Assembly: GCA_015478945.1 (NCBI GenBank)
Contig: JABUQX010018374.1
Location: forward strand, 20,001-84,000
From: Trachelipus rathkii
Taxonomy: Eukaryota > Arthropoda > Malacostraca > Isopoda > Trachelipodidae
Direction: 5' to 3'
DNA: 64,000 nt
In this document: piece by piece, positions 46,081 to 56,665 of the stretch
Layout: every line of letters begins with the position of its first letter
How positions within the stretch are numbered: position 1 is the first letter of the stretch
The notes under the pieces: model-generated
Database searches by the model: none
What the model was told of the DNA's origin: nothing
The model's input: only the letters and a program-made list of their open reading frames with translations
Program-made: the position numbers and the translations under genes

Positions 46081-46610
46081 ATCATGACCGCTGATGACAG
46101 TTTTCATAGTAAAACATGGGACAGGTGACCAGGGGGATAATAAGAAAATTAAGAAGAAAGCTGCCATCTTGATATAAGAAAGCATGCATTCAGTATAGGG
46201 TTGCCAAATTTTGGAATAGTCTGCCAGAGGAGGTTGTTGAAGGTGTAACTCGATTGCAACATTAAGAAAGGGTTAGATTCGTTTATGGATGGGTTGGGTA
46301 TCATATAATATATTGACGAAGCCAAATTGGCGGGTTTTTAGTTATAGTAGTTATTAATGTTAGATGGCATGTGTGACCATAACTTAGTTATTTAACTGCA
46401 TGTTGGATGGCTTTTGAAGGTATCATATTTACTAACTCATTAGTTTGATAAGCCAAATTGGTGGATTTGTAGTTTCACAACAAATTGACAAGCCCTAGGG
46501 TGCTTTTGTGGATTTGCTTTATTGGCCATGTTTGGGTAGTGGGTTGACTGGGACATCTCGATAGGCCCATGTGGCTTTTTACTGTCTCTATATTCTTAAT
46601 GTCTTAAAGT
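46081..46610 (+). pseudogene. 3' end of a LINE (CR1-like tail family)
   Basis: One frame reads VAKFWNSLPEEVVEGVTRLQ near 46,200-46,255, the conserved end of CR1-like LINE proteins. A frame-shifted LRKGLDSFMDGL block follows, then the long 3' UTR with CCAAATTGGCGGG and ATTGACAAGCCC. It ends with the tail GGTTGACTGGGACATCTCG and CCCATGTGGC at 46,535-46,590. It is the same family as 29,236-29,875, and only the extreme C-terminus of the protein is left. Confidence 0.65.
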
Positions 46611-47149
46611 GTGTTATTTTACGTTTGCACACTTTGTTTTGATTTTAAAATTGTTAATACACTTTTAGTGTTTTGTGCAAGTTTTGTTAAAATTAATATG
46701 GTGTGGTTCTCGCTCACAATTACCTAATAGCAGCAACGCTATATTTATAATATATTTAAACTTTTTTTTATCTTTTTTCTTTTTCTTTCTTGAATCCTTA
46801 GCCCGAAGGATTATAGGCTAGGATTAAGTGTAAGCTTGCTTAAATTAGGATATTTGATAAATTTATTTTAAGTTAAGAGTATATGTTATAACTTAATTTA
46901 TTCTACTTTGGGTAAATTTATGAAATAAGTTTACTACCATTTACGTAACTATTTTATGTAAAACTATTAAACTTACCATTTACACTTACAAGATTCATTT
47001 GTTAGTTCTTTTATCAATTCACTTATATTTTAAATGCATATTTTCACTAAAAATATATAATAAAAAGGTAATTGTTACCCAGAGGGTTGTCACCCCCAAT
47101 TTCTTTATAAAAATTTGCAATGGTTTGTGGATTCCCATGAACACGTTTG

Positions 47150-47265
47150 GTGATTGGTTCTGTTGGCTTGACTGGCGACATTCTTGGTGATTAGTTCTGT
47201 TGGCTTGACTGGACAGTCTCGATAGACCCTTGCATCTCTTACTGTCTTTTTATTTCTAATGTTCT
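47150..47265 (+). repeat. Two further LINE tail units in tandem
   Basis: Two partial copies of the TTGGCTTGACTGG-ACA tail lie head to tail, again showing local duplication of this 3' end. Confidence 0.6.
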
Positions 47266-47269
47266 AATG

Positions 47270-48690
47270 TTGTTATCGAGGTGAACCATAATGGACCAGC
47301 AGGTTTTTGCAAAAGTCAGCTTGACTAAACCGTTTTCCTGATCACCCTTTTATTCATCAGGGACTTTGGTGTTGTAATCTGTTTTTACAAATGGAATATG
47401 AGCAATATTAAGGTAGTGAAACTAGGTTTAAGATCGTACAAGAGACTATGAGATGAAATACGTTTACCAAGGACAAAGATAAACCTAGATTCAGAATTTA
47501 AACAAGCTTAAAGTAGAAATGCATGCCTCGACATGCCAGTTAGAGAACATCACTTTGGTTATGTCTTCTTCCTCTATAGTAGTAATTAATAACCAAAATA
47601 ATTTTTACCTTAAATAAAAATAGGATGCACGGCAGAAAGTTCTACCTGTTGGTAGAACTGTAGTGTTTTTGGATTTAGGATTTTTGTTTTTGTTTCATAA
47701 TTTACCGGTCTTATTTTTTTTTTTTTAGGGGTGCTTCTAGAACGTCCACCAATAAGGATTGACATGGATACAGTTCTATTATCGAAGTTGGTACTTGGAA
47801 GATAAATAAGAGCATATATATGACAAGTCTTTGATATTATGCAATCTTGTTCAAACCCTCTAAAATCCTTGACGAGCTGTTCTCCTTTCAAGTATAATAA
47901 CCCTCACACAAATAAAAACGTATGTCGATTTTTATATTCAAAATATAAATGGAATACCTCGCTACTTCATAGGCTGCATATATTTGTGAAAACTAAGTCT
48001 CCAGACCATAACGATTAAAACGCTACGAAAGTCTTGCCCTTACTTTAACCATCTTAATCGAACCAATATATGCAAAGTAAAATTAACTTTCTTAAAAACG
48101 GTCAGTTTAAATTTTCCAAGATTATTAAATCAAATTAGGCCTTACAAATTTATAAGGACATCTGTACATAAACGTTAATTAGATTAATTAGACAACCATA
48201 TTATTCCGATGGATAATTAATCAAAACTTCTTTGCTTCAACATTAAGCAGGTCAAGAGTTCAACCATAGTAAAAAAAAAAAGTACAATAGATAAGGGTCA
48301 AATGGGCTATGCGATTTTAACAGAAAATTTAATTTAATAAATCAGGCTTTACATGGCATGGAAGGAATGCCATAGAAAGAAGAGCAACTACTTTCAGATG
48401 AGTCTTGAAACACACACGCACACTATTCCTAGCGGATGTTTTTTAATGCCAATGAAAATTAATCAAGATGTTTTTCTAACCTACTTGAGCACACAAGAGA
48501 CTAACTTAATTTTTTGTTACTATTTAACCAGCCAATTCTTAAATTTTAAAATTAAAATTTTCTGATTCAGTATTTGAAAATTGAACCTTAATAAATGAAT
48601 ACTAGTATTACACCGATTTGCGTAAATTATTTTTCCATCATGAATTTAAAGAAAATTAAAAAGGTTTTAAAAGATTTATTAAAATAAAAT
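47270..48690. other. Downstream flank of the trnau1ap homologue
   Basis: No gene was recognised. A 93-codon minus frame at 47,610-47,891 has no motif I can name. The terminal exon of the host gene ends just to the right. Confidence 0.45.
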
Positions 48691-48705
48691 AAACTTTCCA
48701 TTAAT

Positions 48706-49280
48706 CTAAATTTCTTCTTCTATGTTTAATTCATTCCAGAAGCTCCACCTTGCTCTCTCCATTGTACTCCATAGTTCCTCGCTCCGTTCGATGTAGTCCT
48801 TGTTTGCTTTCTCAACATCCAATGGGGTGTTCCACTCTGAAACAATGCATAAAAGCTATGCTTAAAACAAATTAACACTAGTGAAGTTAAAACAAAACTG
48901 TTGAAGCTAGTTCTTGCATCGTGCAAGTGACTGAGTTGTAATGTGCTGCTCCAAATTTCACACATTTCAACTCAAATCTGAAACGGAAATGATTAAGCAG
49001 TTTCTTTTCAGCATTGAATTTTAATTCGTAATTGCTATCAAACGGTATTATGAGAGCAGTGTAACTCAAATATAAAATTTCCTGAAAGAAACAGTGATGA
49101 TGAGTTATATAAAATACAAAGGTTAAGCATAGAGTCAAGACTCTCCATCATTTCTTTAAGTCTTTAAAGCTGTGAAAAATAAGAAATTGACCTTAGGACC
49201 TTCGCCACATGAATCTGATTCATTAACAAATACGCTATTCCTGCGTAAATTAGTGATGCAAAATTTAAGAGCAATTAAAT

Positions 49281-49313
<33 letters not shown>

Positions 49314-52300
49314 TTCAAATATATAAATAATTTTATTTATGCTTTGTCAACCATCTTCGTAACATTGTAAAATTACATTTCCTATTTGAATTAAATGAGG
49401 AAGAGAAATATAAACTCTAAGGGAAAAGTATTTCCTGAAGGAAATCTTAACCTTAAGAGAAAAAATTGATTAAAAAAGGTCGCGAGTTTCAGACTTGGAC
49501 TTTAAATTATTTCAAGGAAAAGTTACCTTAAAATGAAAAAAATAAAAATTAGCCATTTTAACACACTGAATCTCGTTAACATGCTTGGATTTTATAAAAT
49601 TTTGAAACTGTCAAAAAAAAAAAAAAATGCACGAATGGTAAGGAACGTTAACGTTATTTCACTAGAGAAAATTTTATCTTTAAGTATCCTCCCTTCGCCT
49701 CCCATTAGATGTGGGCTGGTGTCAACTGCATGGAAATGAGGATTAGTTTAGTAAAAGAGCACTGACATAATCGAATAGTGTTTAGTGAGATCTCGTCGCA
49801 GTAAAAAAATCCACCTACATACTGCAGCAAGACTGACCGGACTATGATTGTGGTATCTTGTCATGTAGGAGTTCTTCTTGGTCACTCCATCACAAAACTC
49901 CCATTACCTCCTATTATCAAATTTCTTTCGCGGCCGATTACTATATTATGCATTTTCTTCATCGCCTCTGCCAACTCGCATTCCTTTACGGACTATCCCA
50001 TTTTCATCGGTCTTCCAGCCATCTATAACACACACACACTCCCACTAATTATCATCGTTAACCCACCAATTATCACATCCTTTCCTTATGACCTTTCATA
50101 CTCATTTAACTTTCATCAACATCTTCTAACAGGTTCATTCCTCATTTTAATCAATTCTCTCAAACACGCCCTAAGATTATCCATTGAATAGATGCACCTT
50201 AGATTATATCTTCTTATTCTACACTATACTTACACCGGCAACAATATCCTCATGCAGATCCTATCCCATTCGAGACTATAGTCCTTTACCCACAAAGGAT
50301 TTGAATTTACAGCCACTTCTACTACTCTGCTAATCGTCCGTTCCTTTTCAACATATACCTATAATATTTAAACCGATACTCGTTTTTATTGACACCATCC
50401 AAGCATGATTTAAGCACGCGGACTCCCTTTCAACATTCATCTTTATTCTTATCTACTTTACATTTTAAACCCTCTACAATCCTCTCAATTTTCAGATTCA
50501 CCACAACTAAATCATCAGTGTACAATATGAGGGCACCCTACACTCTTCCATTCTCCATCATTCAATACCTCCCAACCCAATACAATTAAACAGCATGAAT
50601 CCACGTCCCTGCTCCTCACAATATATTCACTTTCAAACTCCACTTATTCTCACACAGCTTTCATTATTCAACATTCTCTTTTGATCTCAAGCCGCTACAT
50701 AAACACATATACTCATTTAATACTGCCACAGTTTCCTATTAAGACCCGTCATAACGCTGTTTTAGTTCATAAAACTAACCAATTTCTTTCATTTATATTC
50801 ACTTATTTGTTGCTATGGAGATTTTGATCTACACGTGCTCTAAGCCAATTCTAAATGCAAATGTTTTTTCACCAATCAGTTCCTCAGTCATCAATCCATC
50901 TTTCTACTGAATATCAGACAAATATCTTCTTACATCAATTCAAACTGAATTTCCCTATACGTTTCCTCTTATTTTTCGGCTCACGAACTAGGCGAGAAAA
51001 CGGACTATGAATTCGGATACACACAAAAATTTTAGATGTGTGCAACGTTGAACGTTGCAACATAAAAGCGGCAAGGAGGAGGTGGTGAGGCTGATGGCAG
51101 AGGAGGAGGATTGCCTGCTGGAGCATGGGCGGCGAATGAGAGTAAGGGGATGCAGAGGAGGGAGACGATTTGGGAGGAGGATTATACTAATGTACAGTGA
51201 GTAGAGGAAGGTTGGAGGAGGCATGGAGTGGATTTCGTAGAGGCCTAGGATGACCAAATAACTAGAATAGGGAGGATATAAAGAACTTATGGTGTGCGTT
51301 TCAAAATCATGAGAAGCAAGAAGTACCATGTTGTTCCAGGTATATTGCACCCCACAGGGAATTTCAACATGAGGAGAAGGAAGAGTTTATGGAGTTGATG
51401 GAGAGATGGGTAAGGTTGAGAAGTGAAGAAAATAGCATATGCGTTCTGATTGGGTTTTTTAATGCAAGGGGGGAGTCGAAGGAGCGAGGTGGAAGAGGGG
51501 ATAGGATGTTTTGGAGAGGAGGAAAGAAATAGAGGAGAAGGCTGTTTGGAACTTCTGTGTGAGGAGGGTTTTTAAAATCATGAATACATACTTGACCACA
51601 GAGCATACATAGATATCCCAGTACAGATGGGACAGAACACGGGAGAGTTGATCAAAATCGTAATAGATTCTTATATAGTTCAATAGGAGATGATACGGAA
51701 TGTAAAGGTCATGTCAGGTGAAATATGGATTAACAAAGCTGCTCGGTGGCTGAACTTATAGAATGTAGAGCAGAATAGCATAATACTTTGACAAGAGTAA
51801 GTAAAGTTAGTAGTAAAGATAGTAAAGGTGGAGTCCTTGAAAGAACAGAGTAAAAAAATGCATATAGAAATAGGGTAGAGGAGAAAATAGACCAGCTAGA
51901 TAGAGAAGAGATTTTACAGAACTTACAAGAAGATAATGGAGGCAGCTGGGGGAGGAGTTAGGAATACAGATATGTGGGAGTTACAAAGAAGAGAACATCA
52001 GCGAGGATGGTGAGGGGCGTTGAAGATAAAACAAAAAGTGAGATGAATTAGAAACGGAGGACGCTTTAAAGCACATGTAATAATTTAGAAGCTAAAATAG
52101 TGAAAAGAAAGGGCAGCCAGGAATGGCAGAGGAGGCTAGCAAAGTATTCGCAGGTATAAGAAGATATTTAAGATGGCAAGAACATATTTACACAGGAGAA
52201 AAGTATTTAAGAATAAAGAGGGAGAAGCCCTGGTGGAACCAGAGGAAATAAATAGATGGACGGAATATTTTGATGAGCTACTAAATGAAGGAGAGGAGCG

Positions 52301-54738
52301 GAGAGATTGGAGATGAGGGTTCTTAAAGAAAGCAAAATGCAGAAACTTTTATTTTTTTTATTTTTCTTAAAAAAATATCGGAAGCCAAAAGAAATGAAAA
52401 ATGATTAAGCTCCAGGACAAGAAGGAATATTAACTCTTCTACTCACGTAGAATGATAAGTTCCTTAAATAGAGAAGGTATTGGAGCTTCTAAATGAGTTT
52501 GGAGAAGGAAAGAGGTCCGGCTGGGGAAAAACTATTATTATTTCAATATTAAACAGAAGGAGACCAGAGTGCAAAAACTAGAGGGATCTCTTTGATAGAT
52601 CATATGGCAAAATATATGAAGGTGTTAGAGAAAAGACAGAGTATCGAACCCCAACTAGGAGAGGAACAGCATGGTTATAAGAAGGGTAGGAGTATGACAA
52701 AGACCGTTATTTCACATTGATCTGGGAATAAATAAATAAAAGTACAACATGAGGATCTATGAAATGTTTATGGATTTTAAGGAAAGCTTTTGATACGGTA
52801 CCTAGGAATGGATTATGGAGGGTGTTAGAGGAGAATTATGGAGTGGGGGAGAGGATTGTGTGATGCACTAAAGAGTATCAATAAAGTGGCAAAGTGCAAT
52901 GTGGGAACAGGTATATAAATGAAAAATGTTTTCATGTAGCGAGGGGGTGAACCTGGAAGACTATTGTCGCTTATTTCTTAAGTTATAATTGGTCAAAGTC
53001 CATTGAGAGTTAAAGAGGTGTGGGGGAAATGGCGGGAGCATCATGGATATGCCGAATGATTTGCCGGTTGTGGAAGTGAAAGTAGAGAGGAATGGGAAGA
53101 CTTAGAGAGTTTGCGGAAGAAACTTGGAGAAAGGACTACAAATGAACACTGAAAAAACTGAGGTGATGGTGAGAAGAGAGGGGGAGGAGGGTTGGGAGAT
53201 ATGGTAAATGGAGAAGCTTGAAGAAAGTTAAAGAATTTAAATACCTGGGTGATGCAGAGATCACGCATAGGATAGTGGTGATGCAGAGATCACGCATAGG
53301 ATTACGAAGTTAGGAAGAGCGGCAAGGGCTTTGTATCCTTTGATGAATACAATATATGGGTGTAGAGGTGAAAAGAAAGTATTTCGAAGGATGTTTTAGC
53401 ACCCTATCTTACTATACAGAGCAGCGACTGGTGTCTACCAAAGGAATGAAGTAAGGATACAGCAATGGAGATGAAGATATTGAGAGCATAATTGGAAAGC
53501 TAAGAAGATAGAAGTAAGGAATGAAAGAGTCGAGGAAGTGGAGTGAACACTATAGTGAGGAGGATAGATTTGGCAAGAATCAGATGGTGGGGATTTTTGA
53601 GAGGATGCAGAACAGGCTGGCGAGAAAGATGGAGTGGATGCCGATTGAAGAAAGACTCAGAGGAAGACAAAGAGAGATGGAGGGAGTCGTGCGAGATTCG
53701 TTGATGAGATGTAGGCTGTCCTGCGTGGAGGAAATAAGAGAAGACTGGGAAAAGAGCACGGTGGAGTAGTTGCAGCTCCTGAAAGGTCGTGGTTTTCTAC
53801 AAGACTAGGACCTTCCTGGGGGAGGACAGTAAGAAAAGTTCATCTTATTCTCTTACCTTTTATATAAGGTATATTTAACTGTTTTTAATCATTCTTCGAA
53901 TTATACATCTCAACGCTTTGTTACCAACTTGCATATCGTCATTTAACAATCTCGCCTTCATTCTTGATCATTTCACCAGGAATATCATCACTGCTGCTGA
54001 TTTACCATTCTTCATTCATTACCTCATCCCAATATATTTTCTTCTTACCCCAAACCCACACATTCACTATCACCTTCATTACTGTCAATTTATGTAAGTA
54101 CTGAAAAAAAGGGAAATGGTATGGTATATAAATTTCAATTATATGGTACAATAAGTAGATATTAATCTTAATATTTAAAACTGAAGTTAATTTATTGTAT
54201 TACCAATGACCACGTAGTAATTAGACGTAGTTATGCAAATAAGAACCTTACCACAAGATTGATACTTTTAAAGTAGTGTCACCAGTGTATAGTAAAAATT
54301 CAAAAAAGTTTGAATACTAAACCAACTTTCACGTAAGTTACCATAGAAGTTTGAACTAACCACCATTAATTTATTAATTTGTATGTTAAGCTTAAATTTT
54401 GAAGTTCAAAATCAGTTTCGAAGCCCTGTGGGTTGGTTCTTTTATGCATAACTAGGAAATTTTACGAGCTCCATGGACCAAAGCCAAAGGAACTCCATAA
54501 TTCATAAGTAATTTAATCATTTTATATACTTAGCATAAAATTACTAACCAACCGGTTCAAAGTCTTCTTTATTAGATTCTTCTTTCGTTTCCTCCATTCC
54601 TTCTTCCATCATCATTGCATAATCGCCATACCCAGTTGAATAATAATCGTAACCAGTTCCATAACCCTGCCATGCTGCGTAGTTCCAATACTGGTCATAG
54701 TATTGACTGTAATCGTTATTCATTTGATTCCTTTAAAT

Positions 54739-54774
<36 letters not shown>

Positions 54775-56066
54775 GAATATAATGTCCCTCATAAAAAAGT
54801 ATTCAATTGATATTGTAATTTTTACTAAATTATAGCCACTATTATTATTATTGTTGTTGTTAATTTGTTATAGCAAAAAGAATTAGGATGAAGTAATTAC
54901 CAGTCCATTCTTGTGTTTTCATTTCCTTCCCTGTAAAAAAAAAACAAGTGAATATATTAATAAATTCAACAATACTTTAAATAAAATTATTCGGCAAAAG
55001 TATTGTAATATTCATTTAATACAAATTAAAACATTAAATAATTTGTTTTTCCAAAGTATTTTAAAAAGTCAAGGAAAAAAAAATTGATTTTATAGAATAT
55101 TTTTTTTATTTACATTGAAAATAAGATGTAGATATTTATAGTTTACAAATAAATATATTTACATTCCCGGGTAGTGTTGTTTCTTGGGTACGGCATAACT
55201 GACTTTCAAAGGCTTCTGACCAAGACCTTTGAACCCATTCATATGAGAAAGGGCGTCTTTATATTCATCTTCTGAATAAAATCTGACAAAGGCAAATCCT
55301 TTACTTTGGCCATTCGGATCATATATAACTAGAATAATAAACAAAAATATTGTGTTTCCACAAAAAGACAAATGAATAAAAATACAAAATGGTTATAGAA
55401 TATTCTTAAAATAATATACACAAACTTACTTCCCATTCTGCTAAAAATTACGAACGCTTGAAAAATCGTTATAAAATTGACTAAACTATATTATACAGTA
55501 AGTTGATAAGCTGTGTAGGTTTTTTTTGTAGCAGGAGAAAAAAAATTTAAGTGAAAATAATTTTTAGGAGTTTGCGTCATTAATTTTAAAATGGTTAAAA
55601 AATGATTCAAGAGATTGAAAATACTTAAAGAATAACATTAATGGTCTTTACCTTTCGCAGTTTTAATACTGTTATATCTTGTTCCAAATGTTTTGTATAA
55701 TGCAAAGTCATCAACATCCGATGTTAAATCTCCAACCCATAATGAAAATTCTTTATCGTTTGTGCTGCCTCTGGTACTACTGTGATTCAATTTAAATCGG
55801 ACTGGCTGTTAAAATGGATAAAAAAAAATTAGAAAAATTAACTTTATAATATGAAAAAAGGTTTTCAAAAAACATTAATATTCAATAGTTACTCAATATT
55901 GCATGTATTGATTTCTTTTAAATTTAAAACTTTTCACTAGTTATCTGGCTGGCTTATTAGGAATAAGTTTTCCATGTAAGTTTGTTGATGGCTGTTATGC
56001 TGCTTGATCGATGAAAATATACGAAAACAATATCTGCTGGTGTCCTGTGTAACGATTTTTCATAAC
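48706..56066 (-). CDS. trnau1ap: tRNA selenocysteine 1-associated protein 1 (SECp43) homologue, 3' exons
   Basis: Five minus-strand exons join in phase. 55,652-55,805 (VRFKLNHS, FSLWVGDLTSDVDDFALY) begins the second RRM, with RNP2-like WVGDL. 55,163-55,328 holds RNP1 (KGFAFVRF) and ends KVSYAVPKK. Next come 54,901-54,930, a 30-nt microexon, and 54,549-54,730, a Tyr-rich region (YYDQYWNYAAWQGYGTGYDY). 48,706-48,836 is the last exon, with LDVEKANKDYIERSEELW and a stop at 48,706. All introns have GT-AG ends. The order of RRM, Tyr-rich linker and acidic C-terminal helix is that of SECp43, which binds tRNA-Sec and SECIS-related complexes in selenoprotein synthesis. A further 5' exon is likely near 55,955-56,066 but is disrupted; the first RRM start was not found. 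The 5.7-kb last intron holds LINE remnants. Confidence 0.85.
49840..51000 (-). pseudogene. LINE RT remnant in intron (YTDD box)
   Basis: On the minus strand near 50,508-50,540 a LILYTDDLVVV-like block resembles the LINE RT catalytic motif (Y-A-D-D). A K-C-K-V-D-K-N-K-like stretch follows where K-V-N-x-x-K-T normally stands. The rest is too decayed to translate. Long open frames on the plus strand here (for example 49,844-50,191) are its shadows. It lies head to head with the plus-strand LINE that starts at about 51,000, inside the last intron of the host gene. Confidence 0.45.
51000..53775 (+). pseudogene. Decayed LINE in intron (endonuclease, RT, C-terminus)
   Basis: The plus strand retains motifs in LINE order. 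Endonuclease: YIAPHREFQHEEKEEFMELM and ICVLIGFFNARG near 51,340-51,475. Linker: EALVEPEEINRWTEYFDELL near 52,230. RT: EEQHGYKKGRSMTKT near 52,660 and MFMDFKKAFDTVPRNGLW (spanning a small indel) near 52,770. Thumb: FKYLGDAEITHRI near 53,240. C-terminal ORF at 53,521-53,769. Frames change repeatedly. It lies antisense to the host gene in its last intron. A 31-bp duplication with GTGATGCAGAGATCACGCAT occurs at about 53,249-53,300. Confidence 0.68.
54733..54772. repeat. Poly-A run near a host splice acceptor
   Basis: About 30 A lie on the plus strand, which is poly-T on the coding strand. It serves as an extended polypyrimidine tract upstream of the exon at 54,549-54,730. Confidence 0.8.
55955..56066 (-). 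pseudogene. Disrupted exon of the trnau1ap homologue (first RRM end)
   Basis: After a good acceptor (TCTCTAG at 56,067-56,073), the minus strand reads VMKNRYTG. In neighbouring frames it continues with VFVYFHRSSSITAINKL and then HGKLIPNKPA. These three pieces match the end of the first RRM of SECp43 (N-R-x-T-G-x-P-A-G-Y-C-F-V-x-F, I-N-G-K-P-x-P). At least two one-base indels separate them, and no clean donor was found. Because the downstream exons are intact, assembly error is as likely as true loss. Confidence 0.5.
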
Positions 56067-56344
56067 CTAGAGAAGGAAAAAAAAACATTCAATTAATAGC
56101 TAAAGATCTTTCAAAGTTAAGAAATTATGAGATGTCGGCATTTACCTTATAGTCAAAATTCCTTACTTGTTATAAAACAGCCACTTTTAAAAGATAACTT
56201 ACTCTTATCATAAATCATTAACCTCCGCACTTATTGCAGCCGACTTTATCCAATGTTACAAATTATTTTATATCTTTTTTGAATCTAGCAAGAAAGGTCC
56301 CACTTGTGCTGCCTTCAGAAAGTACAAAAAAATTGCAAAGATTT

Positions 56345-56665
56345 ATATATATATATAGTATATATATATATATATAATATATTAAATATATACTATATAT
56401 ATATATCTAATTTATATATTAATATAATATATATATTATAATATATATATATAATATATATAATATATAATATATTATATATATATATATATATTAGTAT
56501 ATACGTATTATTATATATATATATATATATACTTATATATATATATATTATATATTATATATATATATTATATAATATATATATATATCTATATATATAA
56601 TATATAATTATATATATATATACTATATATATATATATATATATATATTATTATATATATATATA
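56345..56665. repeat. Degenerate AT array
   Basis: About 320 bp of interrupted AT repeat upstream of the host exons. Confidence 0.9.

Noticed and set aside
47610..47891. 93-codon minus-strand ORF downstream of trnau1ap as another exon
   Set aside because: No motif was recognised and it lies beyond the terminal exon's stop. Not enough support to annotate.
49844..50191. 115-codon plus-strand ORF
   Set aside because: It is low-complexity, without motifs, and opposite a decayed LINE RT. It also lies inside a host intron.
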